Assembly (NCBI GenBank): GCA_038373865.1
Contig: JAXGGA010005124.1
Coordinates: 1-64,000 of the forward strand
Direction of reading: 5' to 3'
Length of the DNA: 64,000 nucleotides
Source: Uloborus plumipes
Taxonomy: Eukaryota > Arthropoda > Arachnida > Araneae > Uloboridae
The notes beneath the pieces were generated by a model. That model saw only the letters and a list, made by a program, of their open reading frames with translations. It was not told the origin of the DNA and ran no database searches. Positions 22,295 to 35,743 of this stretch are shown piece after piece. Made by a program: the position numbers and the translations under genes. Positions within the stretch are counted from its first letter, which is position 1; each line of letters opens with the position of its first letter.

Positions 22295-24101
22295 AGAGTT
22301 CAATGCTGAGAAGTGTATTAGAAACGGTTGCAAAAAGCTTTGGAACCTTCCTAGGTTAATATTTTCTCACTGTTGTCAGAAGACATGGCCCGCCCTAGTT
22401 TAATATTTCCAGCCCCTCCCCTGGTCTCCCTTCTGTCCTTTGTTTAAAAACTTAGTTGTAAGTTCAATGTAACATTCAGAAAATTTTCGTATTACTATTT
22501 AATAGTTAATTTTTGAACAAAACAATCAGAATTGATATTAATTTCCCATTAATATGTGAACAATATTACATTTTCCTCACCATTTTATTTTTTAGAGACT
22601 GCCTCCACTTAGGAAAAATTTCTTTGAACAGCCCAATTCACTGAATTAATATTAAAACGAAACTTAGTAATCAATTTGTAATCAAGGTATGTTACTCGTG
22701 AAGATTAGGGTAAAAGGGATTTTAACTTAATCTATTTTTGTAACAAAAGTATTGGGGAGTCGAACCACATTGGTCCACATTTATATTTTAAATTTTTTAT
22801 CTGACCAAAAAATTAATTGAGCAGTTTGGTTTTCTACTATATTGATTAAATATTTCTCATCCCAGGTTTTTTTGAAAATGTTCATTTTATTAACTTAATG
22901 GGAAGAAAAAAAAAAAACCTGCACATATTTTTTCCTCCTTCATTTCTTGCCCTTTTCCTCCCCTACCTGCCTTCCTATTTCAATAAATTAAATCACTCTG
23001 ATGACTAGCACTACTTTCCTCCGAAAAAAAAAAAAAAATCATCAAATTAATCTGTGGGGATGCTTCAAAAATAGAAAATAGTCAGTTTTTTAAAAATTTA
23101 CAAACTTTGAAATTTAATATCTCGGCACCTATTATAGCTACAATTAAAATAAAAAAGCTTTTTAAAGATAATTTTATGTTCTTTAATTCACTAACTGACA
23201 CTTTTGCTCGCAAGTCAATAGTTTTTGAGGACGAAAACTGAAAAAACACCCCTTAATTCCCAGGTGGCGCTGCGAGCTCCTCCCCTATTCCCGGGGACTT
23301 TTAGTATGTTCATCAGGATCTTCCTGTACCTGTGTACCAAATTTTAAAACTACATGTTTTTTTGTTTTTTTTTAACCCAATTTTGACCTTCGTTTACTAG
23401 ACTACAATTTAAAAAGGTTTTCAACGTAAAATTTGAGATAAAGCATGAAAAAAAGCCTTATGTCCTATTTTTTGGGAGTTGATTGTTTTTTTTTTAAACA
23501 TCATGTTTATCTTATGTAATTCGTTTGTTATTTTGCCTGTTTTCCCATTATTTTTAATAGTAAATTTTGCCTTGTATTGAAAAAAAGTGGGAAAAGAGAC
23601 TGTTAAAATTTTGTTCCCTATGTATTCTATTAACAACATCTATGTATTGAAATGTGCCAACGGTTTGCATCCTTTGCTGAATTTTGAAGTTCTGCTTTCA
23701 GAGCTTTCAGCAATTGTGCTTAAAGTGAAAACTTTTTTAATAATCTCTTTTAATCTATATTTAAAAAAAAAATCATCAATGTGGAAACAAAATAAGTCCT
23801 GTTTTTTAAGATAAAGGAACTAGTATAACTAGAACACCTGTCAACTTAAAGATAAGCTGAAATCAGTTTAAAGCATTTGCATAGTTTTTGTAGATTCAAA
23901 GGTTTAAAATCTGTGCCACAATTTGCAAAATTCAAATCCTTGAATCCTGGTATTAAAAGAAAAAAATAACAATCATATTTTTCTGTCAAACTACACCAAC
24001 CAATACAACCATTTTTTAACCATAAAATTTACTCTTTCTCTAACACCTACATTTCTACATGCTATAATCTCCCACATGAAATTTTGGATTTTTTTTTTTA
24101 A
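22295..24101. other. AGFG intron 2, left part
   Basis: AT-rich intron DNA. No exon, RNA gene or clear element recognised; small ORFs at 23421-23814 lack domains. Confidence 0.4.
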
Positions 24102-24231
24102 TCTTTATTAATAATATAAAGCTGTAGAGTTTGTTTGTTTGAACGCGCTAATCTCAGGAACTACTGGTTCGATTTGAAAAATTCTTTTTGTGTTGAATAG
24201 TCCATTTATCCAGAAAGACTTTAGGCTATAG

Positions 24232-24941
24232 CAGGGGTGATTGTGTTCCGGTATTTTACCGGATTTCCGGTATTTTCATGATCGATTCCGGTATTTTCAT
24301 GTTCGAAAATACCGGAAATAAAATATTTTTAATTATGCTTTTATCTTCCCACCTCCGGATTTTTTTTTTTTTCTATTTCGAATTTTCGCTGATTATGTCG
24401 ATAATTATCAATAATATTCATCAAATAGAAATGTAAAGATGAAAATTCTAATTGATTTTTACCTTACTAAATAATTTTATTTGCATCCGGTATGAGAATC
24501 AAATTTTTCTCACTTTTCAACTTTTGATGCTTATTATCCTTAGTTAGGGAACAAATGAAATGCAACAAAATCTAACAAATGCAACTTTCATTACTTTATA
24601 AATGCTTTCTCACAACAAACAGTTATTCTATTAGACTTTTGCTTTCTCCTTAAAATATTTTTTGGAGATAATTGCTCATCACTAGCTCAAAAGTAACTTT
24701 ATTACTCATTTACAATTTAATTAAATGCATGTACAATATTTTGACTAAAAACTATTTGAACATATGAAATGTGTTAGTTTATGAAAGAAAATTAATTATT
24801 ATGTATGTATAATTATAAAATTAGGTGTGCTTAAGTAATAGGGGCCTTGGTTTTAAAAAAACACTACCCCCCCCCCCCCACACACACACACTTTTTCTGT
24901 AAAACTTTCAGGTATTTTTTTATGAACTCACAATCACCCTT
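24232..24941. mobile_element. hAT-like element nested in Helitron copy 1
   Basis: Left end CAGGGGTGATTGTG, right end CACAATCACCCTT(G), with target duplication (g)gctatag at 24224-24231 and 24942-24949. The left part has repeated 'ccggtatttt' motifs. A related, further disrupted copy appears around 32316-32328 plus 34361-34460. Confidence 0.8.
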
Positions 24942-25829
24942 GGCTATAGTTTGAAAAGATCAATAAGCGATTCGTTTTTTATTTGAATTCAAGGCAATTT
25001 TCACATAAATCGCCGAATACTGGAGTTAAAAATTACTTGCACATATTAATGTTACATATCGTTGGAAGCAGAAAAATTTTTTCCTTCCTATGCAGTTTGT
25101 TCCGATTCTCTAACTTTAACACAGCACGAGTTATTCAATTTTTAAACTTGCCTTTTGCAAGGCTTCACCCGATTTCTGGCAATACTTGGTTCATTAAAAC
25201 CATCAATAAAAATAAACTAATTTTTCCACAGTTTTGATTTTTACGCCATTGAATAGAGCGATATTTTTAACCTCAGAATTGATTCAACTTACAGTCGAAG
25301 AACCAAGCTTTTATCTCCACTAGAAAAAAAGTTACAAGCGTTTGAACTTTGAGTTCGAAAACCTCTTTCCTGATCAAACTATTAATGTTTTATTGCGTTG
25401 CTATGGCGACATCTTTTAAATTCATTGTTGGTGTCCTTTTCTTCATTTCGTTTCTTAAAAGCATTTCATTTCACGGCGTTTCAACAAGGCAAATAATGCG
25501 ATCGTCCGTGTTTCACTTGAATTCCTGCCTACTTAATGACTTATATATATATTTTTTTTGGTACCATTTTGAAAATGTGTTTCAAATTAAATTGTAATTC
25601 ATGTTTTTAGCAGGGATTTTTTTTGGCTGCGATCTAAATATTAAAACAACTTTTTTGTTTGGAATTTTGCAATTAATGTTACAGGAAGAGAGCTTTTTGG
25701 AAATATTTGTTTTTGGTAGGGAATTGTATTTGTTTATTTTGGAGAGTGTTAAATATGTGCTACTTGACATTTTTTTTATTCCTAAGAAAGCATGTGCAAA
25801 TAATGCGATTGACTTTTTGATGCAGGAAA

Positions 25830-26095
25830 ATTTTTTAGCGAGCCGCTTTAGTGGGGAGTAGTTTTTTGAAACCGGTTTCGTTAAAACTTTCCTCCCTTCT
25901 TTAAATGCGAGCCGCCTTGGCGGCGAGTAATTTGTTTTAACTTTCCTTACTACTTTAAATGCGAGCCGCCTTGGCGGCGAGTAGTTTGCTGAAACTTTCC
26001 TCGCTACTTTAAAGGCGAGCTACCTTGGCGGTTATATATCATTATATACCGCCTTGACGGCGAGTAGTTTATTTAAATTTTCATCACTACTTTAA
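25830..26095. repeat. 54-bp tandem units with internal hairpins in the Helitron 3' region
   Basis: Units begin gcgagccgc...ggcgagtag at about 25838, 25909 and 25962, with a fourth degenerate copy to 26090. Each has the palindrome gccgccttggcggc. The same units occur, inverted, at 59960-60090. Confidence 0.8.
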
Positions 26096-26470
26096 AGCCC
26101 GTGCAACGCCGGGCCCCACAGCTAGTAAAGAATAAAAGTAGTAGACGATACATTATTACAAAAAACAATTTCCTATTTATTTTTCCTCTGTTTAAGAAAT
26201 CTCCAAGCATAATGTCCTTGGTTCTAAAACAAGTGCAATTCTATGAGAATTGTTGCATCCCCATAACAATGACAGAGTTTAAACTGCTTTCAGTCATTTA
26301 TATGCCCTTTGTTTTAAAATTATTGGTATTGTCGGTTTCACATAATTTTCCCTTTTTTTTCTTCTTTACTATCTCATGCCTGAATTTTAAAGTTCTAATA
26401 GAAGAAATTATTCATTGCATCAAAATAAAAATAAGTTTCCATATCTGAAGAAAATTGCATTTTTCTTTAG

Positions 26471-26710
26471 TACTGTCACCATATATGGTTAGGAAAATAT
26501 GATCCAAAATGTTTTGAATCTGATGTTTCAAGTCCTGATAAGAGAAAGCAATTCATGATCCAGAAATATGAGGACAAGAAATATTATGTTGATCCACGTG
26601 AAGCTATTAAGAAGATGAAACCACGCGCTCCTGCTGTTCCATCAAACAATTCTGTTACCCAATCCAAAAGTCATACTGTCATTCCTAATCGACAAGCATT
26701 AGAGTTGCAG
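26471..26710 (+). CDS. AGFG1: AGFG exon 3
   Basis: 240 nt, phase 0 at both ends, acceptor ttctttag, donor GTGAGC. It encodes YCHHIWLGKYDPK, matching the family 'NEVCKQIWLGLFD' position. FMIQKYEDKKYYVDPREA completes the ArfGAP domain. A Ser/Pro/Asn-rich linker follows, ending ALELQ. Confidence 0.92.
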
Positions 26711-28681
26711 GTGAGCAATTCGTTTTAATGTCAAAACATTATTTTGCGAAGTTATTTTTATCATGTGCAAATATTTTGTGCTTTTCTGTAGTGGATTAGT
26801 TTTACATAAAAAATATACTTATGTGTTCTTGTGATTTAGTAATTTCTTTTTAATTTGTTATAAGTGCCTATTAGGCAATATAATCTTAAGGAATATCATT
26901 TGTATTCTTTAAAAAAGCTTGTTAACCAGCTTTCATTGAACAATACTAGAGCTAATATTAATCACACAGTAAAAAAAGCGAATGTCTTATATTATGAAGT
27001 TATACAAAAAATAAAGAGATACATATTTTAATCATAATATTTTTTGAAACAGTAGTTATTCTCGATTATCTAATCAAGTTAATAGTAACAGTGTATTGTA
27101 AAGCGTTTTCATTGGTTAGAGCTACACTTTAACTATTTTCTATTGATCATACATTTTTGGGTTTGTGTGCTTGACCTCCTAAGAGTCCTAGTATGGATTC
27201 TCATCCATTATTACCAAGAAAAAAGGCAATACAGAAGAACAAAATAGAATTTTACAACTCTGAAAATTACTGCCTTATTGCAAGAAGAATTGAACTTTTC
27301 TCCTCTGCTGAACCAAATGTGCCCTACCCAGCATTCCGAAATGGCCCCATAGGATGTTAAGATTTATGCAAATGACCAATGATCTCATGTAAATGATCAA
27401 TGATCTTAAAAAGGTACTGTTTATTTTTTCACATTTTGAACCAAAGGAATCCCATTTTCACTGAAAAAGCAGTAATCACATAGGGCTGTATTCTATACGA
27501 TTTATTCAGATTTGTTGAATTGAAACTTTGTTCCACATTGCACTATATTGAATGTCGACATCAGTTTACCGATTTTATGAATCAATTATCTTTTTCACAA
27601 TATTTCATGAAAGAATGTTTCCTGTGCCGCTACACTAAAAATAACTTTTCGTATTTTGAAAAACAATTAACTGCTGAAATGATGTTAGTAAAGAAAGGGG
27701 AAAAATACTTATTGTTTGAATTATTTTTCCCTTTTAAGAATTTTAGTTTCATATCCTTCAAAAATGATTCAAATCTTTTTAACCTTCTTTTAGAGTTGGA
27801 TTCTATTTTCTCTCTTTCCTTTGTTTTTTTTAATATAATAATGACGTAGTAATTTAGTGGTGGAAAAGATAAATTGTCTATTCATTTCTTTGAAAGTAAC
27901 TTTTTGAGAATTAATAAAGGCTTCATATTATATTGTAGTTATTATTACTATATGATGATCACTCAGAGTGTAGCATTCAATGTATCTTACAATATAAGGA
28001 ACAATTAACAGGTTACAGAACACTGTTTTGAGAAAATCAGAATATTGCAGTAATGATGTGGCTGGGTTCCATCTTGCAAGAAATGGTAATTTAGGACAAG
28101 CTGTCTAATTTGTTACTGTTTTCTTTTCCACCAAATCTTGTTTTCAACCATAGAATCTGCTTTAACTCTCTATTTCAAGTTTCGCTTATTTTCAGTATTA
28201 TTTTCTCTCAAACTCAAAAAATATAATCCTCTCCTGCAGAGCTAAGATTATGAATATTTTTGAACAAAATAAAAATTGATACTGTAAGGGTTCAGCATCA
28301 CTTTGCAATACAGTAGGGTCTCGAAAACTCTGCCTAGTGTAGACCAAAAGTAGCTGAGTTTGAAAATGCTATGCTATCAAAAATGGGTTAAACAACAGAG
28401 ATTTGCATACAGAATTCTTTCTCCCAGCCATGTTGTGCTCTAGTTTATGAGGATCGACTGAGTTATTGAATGCCGAGTTTTAGGGACTCAACTGTACATC
28501 TTCTTTCAGTTTCCTTCTGTATATTATGAAGAATTATAATTGTCTTTATAGAATTTATGTGGAAAGATGCATCATTGTATGTTAAATTTGAAAAATAATG
28601 GAATTTGAAATTTATAACCGTTTATGCCTACATTTTTAATTAAAAAAATGTTCATGAATTGCTGATCATGAAGAATCAAGA
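26711..28681. other. AGFG intron 3, left part
   Basis: AT-rich intron DNA without recognised exons. The 109-codon frame at 27520-27849 has no domain and ends in low-complexity Phe/Leu. Confidence 0.4.
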
Positions 28682-28689
28682 CCTCAAAC

Positions 28690-30805
28690 CAGGGTTGAGG
28701 TTTTGGACGTCCAAAACTGGTTTTGGACAGGACAGGTGGGTTTTACTGTCCAAAAGTGTCTTAAACTGTCCAAAAGTGTCTTAACTGTCTAAAGCATGGC
28801 AAAAGGGTTTTAAGCTGACTAATTTCTATTAGCTGTAATATTGATAATGCATACTTCTTAGTGTTAATTTGTTGTAATTAATTAAAATTTGACAATATTT
28901 AATTATATTAGTAATTTTCAATATACGTTAAAAAATGAACAATTTACTCATAACTCCACTGCATAAAAATGTCATAAAATAGGAATTGGTAGTACTGTCA
29001 AAAAAAAGTCTTGAAGCAGATAATTTCAGCTCCATTTGTAACTCAAAATGTGTAAAACTGAAGTCTTTTGTGGTTTCTTTACAATAATGTTTTCAGTGAT
29101 GTTCAAATAATTTTTTTAACCTTAGATTGAAGAATAATAAACTGATGATAAAATGTTTTTCACTTCTCAAGAAAATTTTTCTATGTTTGATTTTTGTTTT
29201 TAATACTGTGTATTTTGTTTCTAACAATATATATATGAAGGGCTCGGACGTAAATAGTGGTATCTGACAAACTCAAAAAGACGTATTGTTTCAAATTAAA
29301 GAAACAAAAGTCACTTGTAAAAATGTAATTAAATATACCTGAGACACACAGCACTTAATGCACCGACTTCATTTTTTAAATAGAAAAAACTTGCTACAGT
29401 AATGTCTCGAAGCAATAAATCCATTTTTAAAAGAAAAAGTTTTGATTTTTTGAAATGCTAGTTACCATTTTTTACAACCGAGCCTTTCATATGTGTATAT
29501 ACTTCCTAAAGAAAACAAAAAACATCCTAACTTGCAAATATTTCGAAAAACTTATCAACATTTTTCAAGGATCAGTAATGATTTAGTGTCTGATTATGAA
29601 ATGTCACTTTAGTCATTTAATCGTTCACGGGTAAATACGGCAGCTAAACTGGTCATGTGCTATCGGATGTTAAAAGGACCAATTGAACCAGATTACTAAT
29701 GTGTACATATGTATATACATACTTTTTTTTTTTGGAATTGTACTACTTTTAAATTTATTCCTAATATTTTGTGAAATAATTAAATATTCAGTAAATGTCG
29801 CTGTAACATTCTCAAATGTTGTGTATCTTTTTAATTAGTTGCAAAACTGATTTTTTGCATTTAAGTCGATTATTGTACCTTTTGAACCCCCTCATTTGCA
29901 TCTATATTTAAAAGAAGTTTAGCTAGTACAGTGAACTCTCACTTATACGCCTTCCCTAGGGATCAACAGAAAAAGGCGCATAAATGAGAGAGATGTATAA
30001 GTGAACAAGCGTATTTAATAGACTAAAACTCAACATAGGTTCTAATGAGAGAGTGAATAAGAATGTTTCAAAAGAAAAAAGACATATTATTATAGTTTGG
30101 CAATTACTGTAACGTAACTATAATGATAAAGAGAAAACAAAAGTTGTAGCATACCAAATTACAAACTGTTCCCTTTAAAACGATGCATAATAGATAATTG
30201 TCCCTCTCCGAACTCTAGTTTATGCGGAAAAAATGTCTTCCGTGAGCAATAAAGGCGAAAGATTCAAGAGGAAAGTAAAGAAAAATGCCTATTTTTTAAA
30301 GAAAATAAATAAATTTTCACACATTTTATGGAAAATTCGGCGTATAAGTAAAATATTTATCTTTAGAACGACGCATAAACGAACGATACTATCATTATTT
30401 TGCTATGGAATGTGCTGGGACCATTTAAAATCATCGTATAAGTGAAAAGGCGCATAAATGAGGCGGCATATAAGTGAGAGTTCACTGTATTAAAAATAAA
30501 ATAATATAAACTTATGAGAACTAATTCATTTTTTAATGAAGAATAGTAACTTCTAAGTAGCTAGATTAGTATCAGCTGAAAATCTAATATATGTTTTCAT
30601 GTACATATTTAAATGTTTACACTAAATAAATTAAAAGTCTTAACTTCAAGTATAATTTTGTGCTTTTGATATTTGTTCAAAATATAAAATTGTACTAAAA
30701 ATGTAGTTTTGGACAGTTTAGGACATATGGGTTTTGGACAGGACGGTTTAAACCATGGTTTAAACCGCGGTTTTTACCGTTCTGTCCAAAACCTTGCCAA
30801 CCCTG
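28690..30805. mobile_element. hAT-like element (2.1 kb) in AGFG intron 3
   Basis: A perfect 8-bp target duplication cctcaaac (28682-28689, 30806-30813) flanks CAGGGTTGAGGTTTTGGAC and GTCCAAAACCTTGCCAACCCTG. 'tgtccaaaa' motifs repeat near both ends. It is non-coding and carries the pogo-like MITE at 29929-30487. Confidence 0.9.
29929..30487. mobile_element. pogo/Tigger-like MITE, copy 2
   Basis: Ends CAGTGAACTCTCACTTATAC and TATAAGTGAGAGTTCACTG are flanked by TA (29927-29928, 30488-30489). Same family as 312-1225 but 559 bp long. It is nested inside the hAT-like element. Confidence 0.88.
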
Positions 30806-31394
30806 CCTCAAACCTTTCATATTGAGGCTGTAAAGTATTTTCTTCATGAAAGTTGACTTTTTGAAGCTTTAACAAAACTTTATAAAGTCAACTTTTTAAT
30901 GGAAAGGTCAAGATTCAGGAATGCCTGTGGTCTTTAAATGTAGCTCTTGTGTTTCATGTATAATTTTATTTGAATATAAATCTGAATTTTTCTGCTTTTA
31001 ACATTATTTCAAGTATATATTAAAAAGATTTATATTTTTTTTCTATAATTACAATAGTAAATCAGAAAAACAATAACAATTGAAAAATACTTGAGTTTTG
31101 TATGTATAATAGTATTCAAACAAGCACCCTTTCCACTACAAAATTTTTATCCAAAAGTGCCTTTTAAATTAAATTAAAGTACTCTTTTATCTGGAATCAC
31201 CCTGCCCCTTTTTTGGTCTGGGAGGAAACACTACATTGTTCTTTTTTGCAATGTAATATTGATGTTGCACCTTGATATTAGAATTTGAGAATTGCATGAA
31301 ATCTAAGCTTATAGTCATTAAAGAATCAAATTTTATCTTGTAAAATGCATTTTTTTTAAATATTCTTTTGAAAATGTTTTTACTGATCAAATAG

Positions 31395-31500
31395 AAATCT
31401 GGAAGTTTGCCTCAAGCATTTTCTTCTGGAAATATTGCAGTCAACTCTTCTCCTGATTTGTTTAAAGATTTTGCTGATCCTTTCCAGGAAAGTAAGCAAG
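31395..31500 (+). CDS. AGFG1: AGFG exon 4 (last recognisable)
   Basis: Acceptor gatcaaatag, donor GTAATT, ending one base into a codon. It encodes KSGSLPQAFSSGNIAVNSSP then DLFKDFADPFQESKQ, with DLF and DPF motifs as expected for the adaptor-binding region after the ArfGAP domain. Assignment rests on phase continuity and motif style, less on direct identity. The next same-strand exon I can find (37219) is Raptor and happens to accept this phase. Confidence 0.75.
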
Positions 31501-32165
31501 GTAATTATTTTTTGCATAAAAGGCTCTTTTTGAAGATATCTCTAAAAAAAATTATATTTGCATTTGCTTTAATTTTATGTTTGTTACGTCGATGCATCAA
31601 AAACTAACTACTACCAGGTTGTCCATGCATATTTAATAAACAGAAAAGTATTTAAAGACTTAAAGATGTATTCCAATGAAAAATTTCAGGGGCACCCTTT
31701 CATGGATTTAGTTTTCTAGATGTACAGAGGATTCAGAGTAGGACTATATGAGTATCATCTGAATTATATCCCTCCTTGGTTCTTGGGATATCTAGTACTA
31801 TTTGTACATTATTGAGAATTTCTTTCTGAAAATCAAATATGTAATGAGGTCAGCTTCCATCTTCGTGAATTCTGTTCAATTTCACTAACTTGTTAAACTT
31901 ATAAGCTTTTTCCCGACTAAATTGAGAATCATTCTTTGTGTGAATATATACTTGGCAGCCTTCATAATTTTATTCTATTGTATATGCTAAAACAATTAAA
32001 ATTTTAGTTATTGAAAAGATTCAAATATCTATATCATACCTGCTAACCTCTGCATTTTGACCTTTTTCTTTTGCTTTTACTCTTAAGCTGTTTTTAATGC
32101 CTTTTTTTAACCTTAAGTAAACCTAGACACCCAGTTCATTCTAATTTTTCAACTTTTTATCAGTA
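31501..32165. other. intron or intergenic DNA between AGFG and Raptor exons
   Basis: No exon recognised. The AGFG/Raptor junction lies somewhere in 31501-37218. Confidence 0.4.
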
Positions 32166-32328
32166 CAGGGTTCGTACGCTCCTTACAAACTCCTTATAAA
32201 CTCCTGCTTTTTAACAAGAGAAAATAAGGGCCCTTAAAACTCCTGAATTTTGCCTTTATCTCCTTACAAACTCCTTAATTTTTATTCTGTTAAATATATT
32301 CTTCTACCACTAATCCCAACGGCGATTG

Positions 32329-34360
32329 CAGTGGTGCAAGTGCTGCGCCAATTGCACCACGCTGCACCAAGTGAATCCTGCGCCATCCTGCTCCCAAACA
32401 AATTTTTTGATCGAAATTGCGCCTGCCTGCGCCAAAACGGCCGTTTTTCTAGCGAATATCGCGAAAAAGTGGCACAACTTCTGCTTTTGTTAACCGTACG
32501 TTGTGACGGTTGCTATGGCGATATTCTGAACACGTGCGTCGCGAAAAATATTCTCCTTATCTGAAATTTCAATCCTTTTGCATCTTGCAAAAATTTTGAT
32601 ATTTTTCAGAATCCAAAATTATTTTGACATATGCTACCTCAGCTTAACTTATTTCATGTTTTATTTTGAGAAAAAAGTAATTTATTTTTAGAAGCATGTC
32701 AACATCTAGCATTTACGTCGCGGACGAAGCTTCCTATGTTGAAGATTTCAATCCAAATGCATCTTTCAAACATTTTAATATTTTTGACAATTAACCGTTA
32801 TTTTGACAATAAATACCTTCCATTAGCTTATTTTAGCTTGTATTTTGATAACAAATAATTATTTTTTTTTCTATTTATATACCTATTAATTTTTGCAAGC
32901 TTGATTTTAATTAGCATTAGGTTATCCATTGCTTCATTTTTTGGAAAACAATTAAAACAATCAAACACATAATGTTTAATTATGGCTTTGTACTGAAAGG
33001 CAGTATTTTGAAAAGTTGAATTTGTAAAATTATAATTTTAAAAGCTTAAAATATAATTTTCCATGCTTCTAGCAGCAGTGCTCCCATTAGGTCATTAAAG
33101 GAAAGATAAAATTTTGATGTGTTGTACAAAATTCAGAGATACTTTATGGCAGCTCATAATTATCTCATTCTGCTGTTTAGAAGTTCTAACGTCTTTAAGT
33201 TTTGTAACCAGCACAGATTTAAGCCATTAAAAGCAGAGAGAGAAACTAATTAAATGTGAAACAGTACACGATAGTTACACAAGAAGCTTAATCCAATCAA
33301 GAGTCATCAGATTCTTTATTAAATTTGGCAAACCAACAACTAAAGTCAGCTGTTAAGAACAATGTCTTGTCTGAAATAAAGTTGTAAAATGGATGTTAGA
33401 AGATGCAGAGAAGTTATGAGAAAGAGAAAGAACAGTAGAACAAAAAGAAACTAAGTTAAACTTTTAAATTAAGGTTTTTCAATTTTTAGCCCACAAAATC
33501 TAATTTTGCACGATAAAACATTAAAAAAACTTTAGTTTACTTTTCAAGCACAAAGATAGTTCCTCAATTTTAAGTTAAAACGCATTGTTTACAAAAGAAA
33601 ATCCAAATGTTATTGATAATAATTATGCAACTAAAAAACCAAAAATTCATATTGTCATGGAAGCTTTAAACCAAACGTTTGCATTTCATATTTGACCACC
33701 ACGAATCGGCTCTTAGGTTATTCATGGATAGGATTCTTTTCTAAAAAATGAAAAAGGATTGGTAGTATAAATGTAATTGTAAAAAAGTGGATGAGTTTAT
33801 CGTTTCAATTTGACTTTAGATGAATGTTCCAATTTCTATATCCTTGTCTCTGAAATTTGAGTTAATTACAGTGAAATATTTTGCTGTTCTCCTATTGAAA
33901 CCACATCTAGTATTTTTAAACTATAAATAAAATTTAATAATAGATAATCAGTGCTTAGTTAAAATGCTAATATATTTCTATACCTTAATGCAAAAACAAC
34001 CAATGTCAAAATTCGTCGAATTGATATATACAGGTTCAAATATTTGAGTCTCCATAGGAATAGTTAGATTTGGTGTCTTAGTGTCGCTACACTGCTAAGG
34101 CGGTTTAAAACATTGGTTGTTGGTGTATGACAGAGGATACCTTCCTGTCCCCATTACGATAAAAAACTTATAACATCAAATTTTTGACATTGGTTGTTCT
34201 TGCATTAAGGTACAGATTTAAATTACTATAAATGTATGTGTTTATCACAGTCACATAGTATCTTATTCAAGCCTGTTCCTAAACAATTCTGACGCTCCCA
34301 AATGGTGATTTCACTGCTCCTGAAGATGCTCCCAAACCACATTTGGTCACTTGCACCCCT
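32329..34360. mobile_element. hAT-like element splitting another hAT copy
   Basis: Ends CAGTGGTGCAAGTG and TCACTTGCACCCCT, with target duplication gcgattg (32322-32328, 34361-34367). Joining the flanks recreates 'gcgattgtgttcgg', the left end of the family seen at 24232. Non-coding. Confidence 0.75.
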
Positions 34361-35053
34361 GCGATTGTGTTCGGGTTTTACACCTGAATTCTAGTATATT
34401 TTCGTGTTAAAATCGGAAATCCAGTATTTTTCGCTATGCTTTTATCTTCCCACATCCGATTTTTTTTTTCCTTGTTCCAAATTTTTGACGATTACATCCA
34501 TAAGTATTAGTAATATACATCATCTACACCTGTTAAAATAACATTCTAAAATTGTTTTGTGTAAAAACATTGTTTTATTTTCCGCTCTTAAACTTTTGAT
34601 GCCTTCTTTTAAAATCATACAATCCCTTTGCATCCGGTTTGAGAATCGAATTTTTCCGATTTTTTATGTTTACTTTGCTTTGCTTAGGGGCAAATAAGAG
34701 AAATGTCTTTTTATTTCTATTAAAATTGTAAATTAAAAATTTTCAAGTCAAATTCTGTCTTCCCTACAAGAGTTAAAAAATTGAAATTTGAAATTACTTT
34801 TAAGTTTTTCTTCAATTACGTTGATTGTTATTAATAATATGCACATCATAGAGCTTTAAAATGTAAATTGTAATAATTTTACTTTGATAAATCCTTTAAT
34901 GTGCCGTTTTTTCTTTTCTTTTTCTTGTTTAATGCATTCATTATGAAAATCGCGATCTCTTTGCATCTGCCATTGGAATAGGATGTTTTGCATTTGTGAT
35001 ATTTACTACTCTTTGTCACTAAGTAAACGACTGAAATTTCATTTTATTTTTTA

Positions 35054-35743
35054 CAGGGATGAAAATCTTTCGCGGATCTGCGATTTTCCGCTTTCAGTAT
35101 TTTTTTTCTTTCCGCGATCAAAAAATTAATGTTGCATCAAGTTTAGAAAAAATAAGAAAAACATTATTAAAATGAAGCATAAAATAAGTTGATTTAAAGT
35201 AGTAGAGGTTGAAATTATTTCCAACTTCCAAAATAATGGAAATGTTTTTTGGATGCAGCAGGATTGAAATCTCAAGAATAACGTGCAATTATCAGCGAAC
35301 TATGTACTCTTTTTTGGCATGCTGCCAAAAACATCAGTTTCCATTGTAAGAGGTAGAAAGTAATGAAGTTCAGCTAAAATATTCAAGATCTTTGTCAAAA
35401 AATTGGGAAAATTATTTTGATCTTTAAAATTTATGAAAATAACTGAAGACCAATATTATGACCTGTATTAATTAGAGAATTTATTTCTTGAGGCACACAT
35501 GTCTAATTCATCAAAAATTGCACCCCCCCCCCCCCCCACTTTTTTACATTGTTGTGAATGATTTAAAAATAAATAATGAATGAGCAATTAAGAGCTTTGA
35601 AATTATTTTACTTTCGATTTCAGGACACAAATTCAGAGGAAATCTTGCATGACTAATTTCATGGAATATGGGGAAAAAACCTATCTGAATTTTAAGACAG
35701 GCAATATTTCCTCTTTTTTGACTTTGGGCTGTTTTTATCCCTG
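35054..35743. mobile_element. possible hAT-like MITE
   Basis: CAGGGATGAAAATC and GTTTTTATCCCTG are inverted termini. Flanking T-rich sequence gives no clear 8-bp duplication, so this is tentative. It contains a run of about 19 C at 35522. Confidence 0.4.

Larger units (their letters stand above)
24102..26125 (+). mobile_element. non-autonomous Helitron, copy 1 (AGFG intron 2)
   Basis: It lies between A (24101) and T (26126), begins TCTTTATTAATAATATAAAGC and ends with hairpin GCCCGTGCAACGCCGGGC and then CTAG. Near the 5' end 'gaacgcgctaatctcaggaac' is a common arthropod Helitron motif. The last 270 bp are about four 54-bp units of 'gcgagccgccttggcggcgag'. An 82-98 codon frame near 25601-25861 is shared with the copy at 59900-60857. 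A hAT element (24232-24941) is nested inside. Confidence 0.85.

Noticed and set aside
24849..24893. C-run and CA-run as a functional element
   Set aside because: Simple sequence inside a hAT-like element; similar C runs occur at 2876, 3750, 15860, 35522 and 58536.
25830..26095. CRISPR-like repeat/spacer pattern
   Set aside because: Units are contiguous tandem repeats in a eukaryotic Helitron, without unique spacers.
27520..27849. 109-codon ORF in the AGFG intron
   Set aside because: Low-complexity Phe/Leu-rich translation, no domain and no splice support.
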